From: Eggerthella timonensis
GTDB taxonomy: Bacteria > Actinomycetota > Coriobacteriia > Coriobacteriales > Eggerthellaceae
Assembly: GCF_900184265.1 (NCBI RefSeq)
Contig: NZ_FXXA01000002.1
Coordinates: 1,072,734 to 1,136,733 of the forward strand
Direction of reading: 5' to 3'
DNA length: 64,000 bases
The notes under the pieces were generated by a model. The model did no database searches and had not been told where the DNA came from. It was given only the letters and a program-made list of their open reading frames with translations. Shown here piece after piece: positions 1 to 8,021 of this stretch (the stretch's first letter is position 1; each line of letters begins with the position of its first letter). The position numbers were made by a program, and so were the translations under genes.

Positions 1-1654
1 CGGCTTCCGTGACGGGGCTCTTGGATTCCAGCTTGCCGCCGGTGGCTGCCTGTATGCCGCAGATGCGTCCCGTCATGATGCAATGCCCGGCCGACATGCC
101 GCCCTGGTACATCGACCAATCGGGGCTGCCGCACAGCTGGCCGGCGCTGAAACCGGTCACCCAAAGGTTCGGGATGACTTCTCCGTCGGTGCGCAGCGCC
201 TGGTAGTTCTCGTTCACGGTGACGCCGGCGCACAGCGCGGATACGCGCACATGCTTATGGATGCCCCAGAACGGCGCCTTCTCGATCTTCTTGAGGTACT
301 TCGCCTGCTTGCCGAAGTCCTCGTCGAACCCGGCTTCGACCAGCTCGTTGTAACGCGCGACGGACTTCTTGAGCGCGTCGGCGGGGATTTCCAGCTTCGC
401 GGCAAGCTCGTCGAGGGTGTCGCAGCGATACGTGCCGATGAGGCTTTCGATGACGTTCGCGCCGCTTTCGGCCGAGCGATCCATCTCGACGTCGGGCATG
501 TACACCTGGATCTTTTCCTTGTCGGTGGGCTTGCCGCCCCATTCTGTGACCTGCTCCACGTAGTCGTCGTCGAAGATCTGCGAGTACCAGCCAGGTTTCG
601 GCTGGTTGCGCAGTACGCAGTTCACTTCCTCGAACACGCAGTCCTCGTTCATGAACCGCTCGCCGTTCTCGTTCACGAACAGGAACGGCTCGTCGAACAT
701 GGGGCCGGAGTCGAAATCGTGCATCATGTGGGAGTGGCCCACGGGCACGAACCCGGCGCCTACGGCCATGGACATGAGGATGCCGTCGCCGGTCTTGTTG
801 CTCTGCTTGCGGTCGAACTCCTTCACGTCGGGGCAGTAGCGCTCCACGAGGCTCTGGTTGTTCTGGTAGTCGCCGGTGGAGAGGATGACGCCCTTCGTCG
901 CGTTGAACTTGATGTACGAGCTGCCGCTTTTGCCGATCACGCCCGTGACGGTTCCGGAGTCGTCGGTGACCAGCTGCACGCCTGGCGTCGAATAGAAGAA
1001 TTCCACGCCCTTGCTTGCGGCCAGCTCGGCCAAATGCTCCACCATCGTGCCGTTGTTGTACGGCTTCGGTCCGAACATGATGCTGCGACGCGCGCACTTC
1101 GAGCCGTCCTCGTATTCGGTCACGGCCGTGGGGCGCACCGTGTAGGGCGGAAAGCCCGCTTCGGCCGTGCGCACCTGCGTCCAGCGGATGGCCTCGCCCG
1201 AGTACCTGCAGTACGTTTCGGCCAGCTTGCGGTCGGCGCGCCAACGGCAATCCTCGAGGTATCCTTGCAGGTAGTTCATCACGCCCTGCTCGTCGCTTTG
1301 GTCGAGCAGCACGCCCGAGCAGGTGCCGCCCTGGGCGATGGGCTTCGACTCCTTCTGCAGCACGGCGACGGTCGCGCCTTCTTCAAGCGCGCTCAGCGCA
1401 GCGGGGACGCCGCCCGTGCCGGCGCCGACGACCACGACGTCGAACGTCTTCTCCTCGGCGATGTCGGTGATGGGCTCGACGACGACGGGCGACTCCTCGA
1501 AGTCGCTCGCTTGAAGCCCTGCGGGGTAGGTCGATGCGGTCTCGCCGCCGTTCGCTTCCGGCGCGGCCGGCGAACAGCCTGCGAGCCCTGCCCCCGTGGC
1601 GACGATGCCGGTGGCAAGCGCCCCTTTCAGAAAATCTCGACGATTCAGTTCCAT
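1..1654 (-). CDS. Tat-exported FAD-dependent reductase (fumarate reductase/flavocytochrome c-like), C-terminus cut by window edge
   Basis: The gene reads leftward from an ATG at 1654 and is still open at position 1, giving about 551 visible residues. The N-terminus carries a twin-arginine motif (NRRDFLKG, residues 4-11), a hydrophobic stretch and a lipobox-like LAGC ending at Cys27, so the protein is probably exported by Tat and may be lipid-anchored. A dinucleotide-binding glycine motif (VVVVGAGTGGVPAA) follows near residue 70, as in the FAD_binding_2 family of fumarate, urocanate and related reductases. No haem-binding CXXCH or FMN-binding segment is seen, so electrons must come from a separate donor. 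It is divergent from a membrane LuxR regulator at 1865, the usual arrangement for these reductases in this window. The substrate is unknown. Confidence 0.85.
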   Translation of the reverse strand, partial: MELNRRDFLKGALATGIVATGAGLAGCSPAAPEANGGETASTYPAGLQASDFEESPVVVEPITDIAEEKTFDVVVVGAGTGGVPAALSALEEGATVAVLQKESKPIAQGGTCSGVLLDQSDEQGVMNYLQGYLEDCRWRADRKLAETYCRYSGEAIRWTQVRTAEAGFPPYTVRPTAVTEYEDGSKCARRSIMFGPKPYNNGTMVEHLAELAASKGVEFFYSTPGVQLVTDDSGTVTGVIGKSGSSYIKFNATKGVILSTGDYQNNQSLVERYCPDVKEFDRKQSNKTGDGILMSMAVGAGFVPVGHSHMMHDFDSGPMFDEPFLFVNENGERFMNEDCVFEEVNCVLRNQPKPGWYSQIFDDDYVEQVTEWGGKPTDKEKIQVYMPDVEMDRSAESGANVIESLIGTYRCDTLDELAAKLEIPADALKKSVARYNELVEAGFDEDFGKQAKYLKKIEKAPFWGIHKHVRVSALCAGVTVNENYQALRTDGEVIPNLWVTGFSAGQLCGSPDWSMYQGGMSAGHCIMTGRICGIQAATGGKLESKSPVTEA

Positions 1655-1762
1655 AGCTCCCTCTCCTTTCCTTGATGCGTGCATGCCTGGATGCGGACCT
1701 TGAGCCGCATGGGAGGGAGGGCGGTTCGCGGCCCGGCATCCAAGCTTGTTCGAACCTACCAA

Positions 1763-1783
1763 GCGAGAGGGGGAATTTCCTCC
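1763..1783. promoter_or_regulatory. Candidate operator in the LuxR/flavin-reductase divergent promoter
   Basis: A GC-rich run around a central AATTT (halves GCGAGAGGGGG and TTTCCTCC) forms an imperfect palindrome between the divergent reductase and LuxR genes. A similar element lies at 18409-18427 in the other divergent LuxR/flavin-reductase gap. A regulator binding site is inferred from position and similarity only. Confidence 0.3.
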
Positions 1784-1864
1784 TACAAACGGTATGAAGT
1801 TGCAGGCGGCGGATCATCTCATCCTGGTTTTCTGATATAAACGTATCGTGGGAGGAGGGGTTTC

Positions 1865-3316
1865 ATGGGATCGGTTCGTTTGTTCTTCTCGCGAACGCCC
1901 GGCATCGGCTGCGCGGTCGTCGGGTTGGCGTGCGCGCTCATGGCGCTTGAGATCCAGCGCATGCCCGTTGCTCGCTTCGTGAGCTTTTCCATGTTCGCGC
2001 CGGTTCCGTACGCCGTCGAGGCTGCGGTGATGCTGGCGATCGTCGCTCTGTATCGCCTGCGCCCCGCGTGGCGCGTGAGCGATCGCCGCTCGGTGCGTGG
2101 CGCGGTCGCCCTGCTGTCGGTGGCTTCCACGTGGCTTCTTCTGTATGCTTCGCTGGTGGATGACGGTTTGGCGCTGGCGACGCTCGTACTGTATCGCGTG
2201 GGAACGGGTTTGCTGCTGGTCCTGTGGGGCGAGCGCCTCATTTCGCTGGGCGCGCGCCGCGCCGCCTGTGCGTTCGCCGCCGCGTGCCTGTTGTCCGGGC
2301 TGCTGACCATGGGCCTCGCGCTGTTCTCGGGAGAGATCGCGCGCGTGCTGCTGGGCGCGCTGCCCGTGGTTGCCGGAGGGCTGTTCGTGCTGTACGGGCC
2401 AAAACCTCAGGGTGGCGAGCGCCGGGCGGGCGACGAGCTCGACCGTCCGCTTCCTCGTTTCGCCTGCTCGACGTTCAAGGATCGAGCCGTCGCGGTCAGC
2501 TTGATCGCGCTGCCCCTCGTGTGTCGCGGCCCCATGGTCTCGTCGCAGTCGACGTGGATGGGGCTGCAGGGCGACGCGGCGATGGCGGCGCTGATCCAAA
2601 TGGCTATCGGGTGCGGCATCGTCGCTGCCGGACTCATCATGCTGCTCGTCGTCAAGCGCGTATGGAACCGCAGCTTCATCCTGGTGTACGAGCTGTTCGT
2701 GCTTCCCGTGACGTTCGTGTCGTTCTACACGGCGCAGGCGTCGGGCGACTTATGGTTCCTGCACATGCTCATCGTGGATTCCACGTACAAGGTGACGCTG
2801 TTCTACATCATGATGACGCCGTTCTTATTCTCAGAGAGGGTGCGCAAAGGGAATGCGTCAACGCCCCTGCTGTTCTCGTTCGCCTTCATGATCGCCATCC
2901 GTGCCCTGTTCGCGGGGTTGCACGCAGCCGTGCCCGCCCCGCTGTACGCAAGTTTGACGGTAGTGGTCGTGCTGGCGACGTTCGCGGGAGGGGTGGCGCT
3001 GTCGTTCTTGATCATGCAGCGACAGGCGGCGAGGCGCGAGGCGAGCGAGGTGGCCGCGGTCGAGGCGGCCCGCGCGGGTCTTGAGGAGCGCTGCGCCGCC
3101 GTTGCCGCGCGCTTCGATTTGACCCCGCGCGAGCGCGAGATCCTCGTGTTGCTGGCGCAGAACTACCGCGCTCCCTACATTGCCGAGAAGCTGGTGGTGA
3201 GCCAGTCGACGGTGAAGACGCATATGCGCAACCTCTACAGCAAGCTGGGCGTACATTCCCAAGCGGAGCTTCTTCTTCGACTGGACGACGAAGCCGAGAG
3301 CATCACCGCCGGCTAG
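1865..3316 (+). CDS. Membrane-embedded LuxR-family transcriptional regulator
   Basis: 483 residues. The first roughly 380 are a chain of about ten to twelve hydrophobic segments. The last about 65 are a LuxR-type helix-turn-helix (from FDLTPREREILVLLAQ to VKTHMRNLYSKLGVHS, about residues 415-475). The start is an ATG at 1865 with a strong GGAGG upstream. This architecture, a polytopic sensor fused to a C-terminal LuxR HTH, occurs four times in the window, each beside an exported reductase. Here it is divergent from the flavin reductase starting at 1654 and probably controls it. No receiver domain is present, so the signal is presumably sensed in the membrane. It overlaps the end of the convergent Nudix gene by 4 bp. 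Confidence 0.85.
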   Translation: MGSVRLFFSRTPGIGCAVVGLACALMALEIQRMPVARFVSFSMFAPVPYAVEAAVMLAIVALYRLRPAWRVSDRRSVRGAVALLSVASTWLLLYASLVDDGLALATLVLYRVGTGLLLVLWGERLISLGARRAACAFAAACLLSGLLTMGLALFSGEIARVLLGALPVVAGGLFVLYGPKPQGGERRAGDELDRPLPRFACSTFKDRAVAVSLIALPLVCRGPMVSSQSTWMGLQGDAAMAALIQMAIGCGIVAAGLIMLLVVKRVWNRSFILVYELFVLPVTFVSFYTAQASGDLWFLHMLIVDSTYKVTLFYIMMTPFLFSERVRKGNASTPLLFSFAFMIAIRALFAGLHAAVPAPLYASLTVVVVLATFAGGVALSFLIMQRQAARREASEVAAVEAARAGLEERCAAVAARFDLTPREREILVLLAQNYRAPYIAEKLVVSQSTVKTHMRNLYSKLGVHSQAELLLRLDDEAESITAG

Positions 3317-3939
3317 TGGTGGCGGGCGAAGGCTTCGAGGACGAGCTGGGCGCGGGTGCCGATGGGGGTTTCGTTTTCCGCGAGGAAGCGGGGGACGTCG
3401 GCGATGGGCAGCAGGAACGGCTCGATGAGCTCCGCCGGTTCCGGTTGCGCGTCGGCCACCTTTTCCACCTGGGCGAACACGACGTGCACGGTCTCGTCGG
3501 TGAGGCCGGTCGACGAGTAGCCGGCCTGCGGCAACGGTTGGAGCGCCGCCGCTTCGCCCGCGTCGGCGCGTAGAGCGTAACCCGTCTCCTCGCGCAGCTC
3601 GCGGTCCACGCACGTTGCCAGATCCTCGCCGGGTTCCATGAGGCCGGCCGGGAACGCGATGCACCAGCTGTTCAGGGGGTAGCGAAACTCGCGGATGAGC
3701 AGCAGCTCGTCGGTTGCAGTTTGCCCGACGATGCATACGGCATCGGCGGGCGACGCTTCGCCGGCCGCGTTGGCGTCGAGCTCGGCGCGGTACGCGTCGA
3801 GGTTCTTGCGCGAGGCGCTTTCGTACTCGTATGTGGAGCCGTCGGGCATCGCGTACGTCAGGACGTACTTCTTGATCCAGCCGTCGGATACTTGGCGGAT
3901 GTCGGAGAGCTGGGGGATGGCGGAAGCGGGTTTGGGCAT
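3313..3939 (-). CDS. Nudix hydrolase, ADP-ribose pyrophosphatase-like
   Basis: 208 residues with a full Nudix box near residues 120-142 (GLMEPGEDLATCVD followed by RELREETGY), matching GX5EX7REUXEEXGU. It should hydrolyse a nucleoside diphosphate linked to another group; ADP-ribose-type substrates are the likeliest given its family look and its neighbour. The ATG at 3939 is preceded by AGGAG. It lies 39 bp downstream of the Sir2 gene on the same strand, so the two are probably co-transcribed. Sirtuins release O-acetyl-ADP-ribose, which an ADP-ribose-type Nudix enzyme could remove; this link is inference. Confidence 0.85.
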   Translation of the reverse strand: MPKPASAIPQLSDIRQVSDGWIKKYVLTYAMPDGSTYEYESASRKNLDAYRAELDANAAGEASPADAVCIVGQTATDELLLIREFRYPLNSWCIAFPAGLMEPGEDLATCVDRELREETGYALRADAGEAAALQPLPQAGYSSTGLTDETVHVVFAQVEKVADAQPEPAELIEPFLLPIADVPRFLAENETPIGTRAQLVLEAFARHH

Positions 3940-3978
3940 GGGGTCAGGCTCCTGTTCTCGAAGGCGGTCGTGCGCGGT

Positions 3979-4725
3979 CTAGAAGTCGAACACCTCGCCG
4001 ACGTTCGCGGCGATGCAGAGGTCGGCTTGGCGGTCGCGCGGGGTGGGGGTGCGGTTGACGATGACGAGCCGGCTGCCGGTGAAGAAGTCGATGAGCCCCG
4101 CGGCCGGGTACACGGCCAGGGAGGTGCCTGCCACGACCAGCAGATCGGCCAGCGCGATAGCGTCGACGGCGCCGTGCATCGTGCGTTCGTCGAGAGGCTC
4201 CTCGTACAGGACGACGTCGGGCTTGACGATCCCGTCGCAGACGGGACATCGCGGGATGCCGTCGGCGCTTTGCGTGCGAAGGGCCAGCAGGTCGTCCACG
4301 GGATAGGGCGCGCCGCACTGCATGCAGAAATTGCGCAGGACGCTGCCGTGCAGCTCGAACACGCGCGCGCTGCCCGCCTTCTGATGAAGGCCGTCGATGT
4401 TCTGCGTCACCACGGAGGCCAGCGTGCCCGCCTGCTCGAGTTCGGCCAGCTTGCGATGCGCGCGGTTCGGCTGGGCGTCGAGCGCCAGCATGCGGTCGCA
4501 GTAGAAATCGAAGAACGCGCCAGGGTTCTCGTCGAAGAAGCTGCGGCTGGTCATCTGCTCGGGCGGGTAGGGGTACTTCTGCGCGTACAGGCCGTCCGGG
4601 CTGCGGAAGTCGGGGATGCCGCTCTCGGTGGACACGCCCGCGCCGCCGAAGAACACCATGCTGCCCGGCGGCGTGTCGGCCACCCAGCTGCGGAACGTCT
4701 CGATGTCGCGTACGGTTTCGTCCAT
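3979..4725 (-). CDS. Sir2-family NAD-dependent protein deacylase (sirtuin)
   Basis: 248 residues from the ATG at 4725, chosen because ATTGGAGG sits four bases upstream; a longer reading frame runs through parS but has no ribosome site. Visible sirtuin motifs in order: GAGVSTESGIPDFRS (NAD binding, about residues 28-42), TQNIDGLH, the catalytic His in ELHGS, paired cysteines CMQC and CPVC for structural zinc, and GTSLAVYPAAGL near the C-terminus. It should use NAD+ to remove acyl groups from lysines, yielding nicotinamide and O-acyl-ADP-ribose. It is the first gene of a probable two-gene operon with the Nudix hydrolase. Confidence 0.92.
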   Translation of the reverse strand: MDETVRDIETFRSWVADTPPGSMVFFGGAGVSTESGIPDFRSPDGLYAQKYPYPPEQMTSRSFFDENPGAFFDFYCDRMLALDAQPNRAHRKLAELEQAGTLASVVTQNIDGLHQKAGSARVFELHGSVLRNFCMQCGAPYPVDDLLALRTQSADGIPRCPVCDGIVKPDVVLYEEPLDERTMHGAVDAIALADLLVVAGTSLAVYPAAGLIDFFTGSRLVIVNRTPTPRDRQADLCIAANVGEVFDF

Positions 4726-4774
4726 GGATCCTCCAATCGGGTTCTCCTCATGATACCACGCACCTCGAGCCGGA

Positions 4775-4790
4775 TGTTTCACGTGAAACA
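4775..4790. other. parS site (ParB binding), perfect
   Basis: Exact 16-bp palindrome TGTTTCACGTGAAACA, the canonical chromosomal parS sequence, lying in the gap between the Sir2 and Hsp20 genes. The flank CCGTACGG on one side resembles that of the site at 49009. It is one of seven perfect copies in the window. Confidence 0.93.
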
Positions 4791-4838
4791 TCCGTACGGG
4801 TTCCTGCATCGCGTCGGCCGTACGCGATCAGCTCACAA

Positions 4839-4863
4839 AGAAAGACGACCTCGCGGTCGCCTT
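4839..4863 (-). terminator. Rho-independent terminator of the Hsp20 gene
   Basis: On the minus strand a GCGACC / GGTCGT stem with a GCGA loop is followed by TTTCTTTG, 54 bases past the Hsp20 stop codon. Confidence 0.6.
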
Positions 4864-4916
4864 TCCCGCCCCGCCGCGCCCCAGTACGCGGCGGGGATGC
4901 CTCGCTGTTCGAATGC

Positions 4917-5387
4917 CTAGCCTTCGATGGAGATGGTCTTCTTCTCCTCGAGCTTCGGCTGCTCCTGCTTCTTCGGAACGGCGATGTTCAACACGCCGTC
5001 CTCGAACTTCGCCTTGATGTCGTCTTCCTCGATGTCGTCGCCCACGAAGAACGTGCGGCTGCACTTCCCGCTGAAGCGCTCCTTGCGGACGTACGTGCCC
5101 TTCTCGTCCTTGTCCTCGGACTCGGACTGCGTCTGGGCGGTGATGGTGAGGTAGCCGTCCTTGAGCTCGGCCTGCACGTCGTCCTTCTTGAAGCCGGGCA
5201 GGTCGATAGTCAGCTCGTATCCCGCGTCCGTTTCCTTGATGTCGGTGCGCATGAGCGTGGGGGACATCTTCTGCATCGCCTGCATCGGAGCGGTTGCCGC
5301 ATCGAAGAACGCGTCGAACGGGTCGGTCATCAGCTCGCTCAACAGGTTGCGGTTCCTTCGCATCGGTACCATCATAGCCATGTTCAT
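4917..5387 (-). CDS. Small heat-shock protein, Hsp20/alpha-crystallin family
   Basis: 156 residues, typical for a bacterial Hsp20. The alpha-crystallin domain runs from about residue 45 (RTDIKETDAGYELTIDLPGF) to about residue 140 (the GVLNIAVPK signature), followed by a short acidic/basic tail ending in KTISIEG. It acts as an ATP-independent holdase for unfolding proteins in the cytoplasm. The start is taken as the ATG at 5387 (MNMAMMVPMRRNR), with GAGGAG just upstream; a TTG one codon earlier is possible. A perfect CIRCE element lies about 100 bp upstream, so HrcA repression and heat induction are expected. Confidence 0.93.
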   Translation of the reverse strand: MNMAMMVPMRRNRNLLSELMTDPFDAFFDAATAPMQAMQKMSPTLMRTDIKETDAGYELTIDLPGFKKDDVQAELKDGYLTITAQTQSESEDKDEKGTYVRKERFSGKCSRTFFVGDDIEEDDIKAKFEDGVLNIAVPKKQEQPKLEEKKTISIEG

Positions 5388-5485
5388 CAACTCCTCGTGT
5401 CGTCTTTCGTCTTACGTGGTGGGCGGTGGTTCCGGCTGCGCCGGCACGCCGCCTCGCTTGGTATGCCCCCATTCTAAGATGAGAA

Positions 5486-5512
5486 TTAGCACTCGACAAC
5501 CGAGAGTGCTAA
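5486..5512. promoter_or_regulatory. CIRCE operator (HrcA binding site), perfect
   Basis: TTAGCACTC, nine spacer bases, GAGTGCTAA: an exact match to the CIRCE consensus recognised by the heat-shock repressor HrcA. It lies in the divergent gap between the Hsp20 gene (start 5387, minus strand) and the phosphodiesterase gene (start 5629, plus strand) and most likely controls Hsp20. Confidence 0.95.
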
Positions 5513-5560
5513 TTCGTAACGAGTTCGTCATTTTTGAAGGCTCAACGAAGGTTTTACGGG

Positions 5561-5591
5561 TTGCGAAAGGCACGGTTCCTTGGCCTATACT
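5561..5591 (+). promoter_or_regulatory. Probable promoter of the phosphodiesterase-nuclease operon
   Basis: TTGCGA (5561-5566) and TATACT (5586-5591) separated by 19 bases, 37 bp before the phosphodiesterase start. Confidence 0.4.
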
Positions 5592-5628
5592 GAGTGCTTG
5601 CTCGGTTTGCAGCGAGGGAAGGAGCGGC

Positions 5629-6162
5629 ATGACCGTTATCGGTCTTATATCCGACACGCACGGACGGTTGCCCGATGAGGCGCTTGCGGCCATGGCCGAC
5701 GTTGACCACATCATCCATGCGGGCGACATCGGCGGCCCTGAGATCCTCCATGCGCTCAAGGCGCTGGCGCCGACCACGGTGGTGCTCGGCAACGACGACT
5801 TCGACGAGTACGGCGCACGGGTGTGCCGCTTCGCGCACCCCGTCATCGACGGCGTGCGCTTCCTCGTGGCGCACTATCCGCGCGACGTGCAGATCGGGTT
5901 CAACGGCTGCGCGGGCCTGGCAGCGGGCGATCCTATCCCGCAGGTGTGCGTCCACGGGCACACGCATGTTCCCGAGCTGGTGTACGGGCCCGAGGCGCGC
6001 CCGGCGTCGTACGTCGTCTGCCCCGGCGCGCCGTTCCGTCCGCGCGGCGGGTTCCCGAAGTGCACGGGACGCATGGTGGTGGAGGATGGTCGCGTGCTGG
6101 GCGTGCGCATCGCGTCGCTCGACGGCCAGACGCTGTTCGAAGTGGGCGAGGGGCTCTCGTGA
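5629..6162 (+). CDS. YfcE/MJ0936-type metallophosphoesterase
   Basis: 177 residues, a usual length for this compact family. The metal-binding motifs are all visible: DTHG (residues 9-12), GDIGG, GNDDFDEYG and a C-terminal HGHTH, giving a binuclear-metal phosphodiesterase fold. The physiological substrate is unknown, because family members hydrolyse model phosphodiesters and diverse nucleotides. The ATG at 5629 follows GGAAGGAG. Its stop overlaps the next gene's GTG start (GTGA), so translation of the nuclease is probably coupled to it. Confidence 0.88.
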   Translation: MTVIGLISDTHGRLPDEALAAMADVDHIIHAGDIGGPEILHALKALAPTTVVLGNDDFDEYGARVCRFAHPVIDGVRFLVAHYPRDVQIGFNGCAGLAAGDPIPQVCVHGHTHVPELVYGPEARPASYVVCPGAPFRPRGGFPKCTGRMVVEDGRVLGVRIASLDGQTLFEVGEGLS

Positions 6163-6887
6163 CGGTGGAACGGGAACAAATGTTTCACGTGAAACATCCG
6201 AAACGGTCCCGGCGGGCCGCTGCCGTCATCACGCTTGTCGTGCTGCTGGGCGCGTCGTGGATCAATGCCGTCATAGCCGATGCTCCGTCGCCGAGCTCGT
6301 CGCAGCAGGCGGCTGCGACGTCGATTTCGGGCGCAGCGTCCGCAGGCGTGAGCGACGCGGCGTACCGCGCCGCCGATCGGGATGCGTCGCGCGGGACGGA
6401 GACGCAGCGCGCGCACCTCGATCCCGCCTCGTTCGAACGCGTGACGGTGCGCCACGTGGTGGACGGCGACACGCTCGCCGTTGCGACCGAGAACGGCGAC
6501 CACGTGTCGGTGCGTTTGATCGGAATAGACACCCCCGAGAGCGTGGCACCTCAGGAGGAGCGCAACTGCGAGGAGGGCGTGCTGGCATCCGACCACATGA
6601 AAGAGCTTGTGGGCGAAGGCGACACGCTGTGGTTGCAGTACGACACGAGCGTCACCGACCAGTACGACCGTCCGCTCGCCTACGTGTGGCGCGCCCTGCC
6701 CGCCAGCGCCGCGGAGGCGGACGATCCTGCCGTCATCGCGCGCGACATGCTGAACGCCATCCAAGTGATCGACGGCTACGGCCAGGCCAAAACCTACCGT
6801 CCCGACACCTATCACGACAACCTTTTCGCTCAGTGGGGCGACGAGGCTCTCGCCGACGCCCGCGGCGTCACTCGCAAGTGGGCCTGA
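6159..6887 (+). CDS. Membrane-anchored or secreted thermonuclease-like (SNase) protein with parS inside the coding sequence
   Basis: 242 residues from the GTG at 6159, which follows GAGGGG at good spacing and overlaps the upstream stop; the ATG at 6180 is an alternative. After a basic start (MFHVKHPKRSRR) comes one hydrophobic segment (AAAVITLVVLLGASWINAVIA), a signal peptide or anchor. The nuclease domain starts near residue 92 with VRHVVDGDTLAV and contains the staphylococcal-nuclease signatures VRLIGIDTPES, the basic/acidic catalytic region and DQYDRPLAYVW. It probably degrades DNA or RNA outside the cell in a Ca2+-dependent way. Codons for MFHVKH are exactly the parS site at 6181-6196, so N-terminal residues are dictated by the centromere sequence. 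Confidence 0.85.
   Translation: MTVEREQMFHVKHPKRSRRAAAVITLVVLLGASWINAVIADAPSPSSSQQAAATSISGAASAGVSDAAYRAADRDASRGTETQRAHLDPASFERVTVRHVVDGDTLAVATENGDHVSVRLIGIDTPESVAPQEERNCEEGVLASDHMKELVGEGDTLWLQYDTSVTDQYDRPLAYVWRALPASAAEADDPAVIARDMLNAIQVIDGYGQAKTYRPDTYHDNLFAQWGDEALADARGVTRKWA
6181..6196. other. parS site (ParB binding), perfect, inside the nuclease gene
   Basis: Exact TGTTTCACGTGAAACA, read as part of the nuclease N-terminus (MFHVKH). Only 1.4 kb from the site at 4775. Confidence 0.92.
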
Positions 6888-6935
6888 CAAGCAGGTTACC
6901 GAGCGCGCGTACGGCATAAGAGGCACAAGAACAGG

Positions 6936-6951
6936 TGTTTCGCACGAAACA
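6936..6951. other. Degenerate parS-like palindrome
   Basis: TGTTTCGCACGAAACA keeps both outer half-sites TGTTTC/GAAACA but differs from parS at three of the four central bases that matter most for ParB contact. It may be a decayed site; binding is doubtful. Confidence 0.4.
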
Positions 6952-6975
6952 TCGGGCGTTGCGGCTGCTGATGCG

Positions 6976-7003
6976 AACGGGCGGCTCGTGCGAGCCGCCC
7001 GTT
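6976..7003. terminator. Strong hairpin, probable bidirectional terminator
   Basis: Perfect 13-bp stem (AACGGGCGGCTCG paired with its complement) with a two-base loop, sitting between the convergent nuclease and haem-membrane-protein genes. The T-run is weak, but the AA/TT stem ends suit both directions. Confidence 0.6.
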
Positions 7004-7032
7004 CAGGGGAGGGAGGGAACGTCGAAGGCGCG

Positions 7033-7725
7033 TCAGCCGACCGTCGCGGCATGCGGGTCGGGCGCGTGGTGGCGCAGGAGGGCGCGCCGCATGCGCAGCA
7101 CAGCGTAGACGCCTATCGTAACGGAGTACACCGCCAGGCTGATGGCGGCCGTGTCGCGTCCGGCGAGCGCGGACGGACCCAGCAGCAACGCGAGATGCAC
7201 GTACGTGAGCAGGTAGAACGGGTATGCCAGGCGCTGCACGCTCTTCCAGCGCGCGGCGCTCATCCGCCGCTTCACCGCCTGGAACGAGGTGACCAGCAAG
7301 ACGGCCATGAGAGCTGTCAGCGGCCCTGCGAGAGCCAGCGAGAACCCGAGGTTCCCGGCGAACGCCGAGCCCAGCCGCGGCACGTAGGAGACGCCGTAGA
7401 ATGCCAGGTGCCCAAGCGCGAACACGCATCCCAGGATGGACAGCTGCCGTCGGATGGGCATGAGCCGCGCCCGCAGGGGCGACCCCTCGTCGAACACGCC
7501 CACGAACATCACGACCGTGAACAGCGCGAATGCAAGTGCGCATCGCTGCATGAGCGGCATGAAGTGCGGCCACAGGCCGCCCGTCGCGTTCGCGCTCGTC
7601 CCGAACCAGTACAGGCCCACAAGCGCAAGCGCCGCGAGGTAGAATGGGACAGGGTAGCGCTTCAACGGCTTCGCAAGTGGAACAACAAGAACGATGCAGC
7701 ACGCCAATGCGATCAAGAACCTCAT
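7033..7725 (-). CDS. Ferric-reductase-like (YedZ/MsrQ-type) haem membrane protein
   Basis: 230 residues with about six transmembrane helices. Histidines in GHLAFYG (helix 3) and in YVHLALLL (helix 5) are positioned like the haem ligands of the ferric-reductase-like membrane domain (YedZ/MsrQ). Such proteins pass electrons from the quinone pool or a flavoprotein to a periplasmic or extracytoplasmic reductase. No MsrP partner is found in the window. The gene is divergent from the molybdoenzyme operon at 8022, sharing a palindrome-rich promoter, so a role as an electron-transfer accessory there is possible but unproven. The ATG at 7725 begins MRFLIALACC; RBS quality upstream is moderate. Confidence 0.65.
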   Translation of the reverse strand: MRFLIALACCIVLVVPLAKPLKRYPVPFYLAALALVGLYWFGTSANATGGLWPHFMPLMQRCALAFALFTVVMFVGVFDEGSPLRARLMPIRRQLSILGCVFALGHLAFYGVSYVPRLGSAFAGNLGFSLALAGPLTALMAVLLVTSFQAVKRRMSAARWKSVQRLAYPFYLLTYVHLALLLGPSALAGRDTAAISLAVYSVTIGVYAVLRMRRALLRHHAPDPHAATVG

Positions 7726-8021
7726 ACCAACCCCCTTTGTTGGTCACGATTCTGTCATACTATCATAGTATAGCTTGAATAGCAATATGGCAGCTACTGT
7801 TGAACCACCAGGTCGTTTTCCTGGGCAATTGTCCTCAACTTAGGGACATACTACGTGCTATTCTTCGTTGACTGTCATAGTTTATGGTGATACTATGGCC
7901 GCAATGAGCATCATATGAAAGTATGACGGTATGAGCTCAAGGACGGTCGTGATTGGAATTGTCGGGGGGACATTCCGTATACGGGCTTTGTTTCCCGGAC
8001 GCGATGAAGAGGGGGTCAAAA
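7726..8021. promoter_or_regulatory. Divergent promoter region with several small palindromes
   Basis: This gap is AT-richer than its surroundings. It holds a perfect ATACTAT-C-ATAGTAT palindrome (around 7758-7772), a TTGTCC/GGACA inverted repeat (7830-7847), a CATAG...CTATG pair (around 7878-7899) and a TATGA-rich stretch before 8022. The repeated TCATA/TATGA units suggest operator sites for a regulator of the molybdoenzyme operon, the haem membrane protein, or both. No coding sequence is seen. Confidence 0.45.

Noticed and set aside
83-1675. Very long open frames antisense to real genes (for example 83-1675, 7953-9275 antisense, 23135-25294)
   Set aside because: They lie opposite strong family matches, have His/Arg/Ala-rich composition caused by GC-rich third positions and lack ribosome sites.
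4768-4797. MFHVKH-containing reading frames at each parS site as small peptides
   Set aside because: The palindrome reads as MFHVKH on both strands by itself; except for the nuclease the frames around it have no gene-like features.
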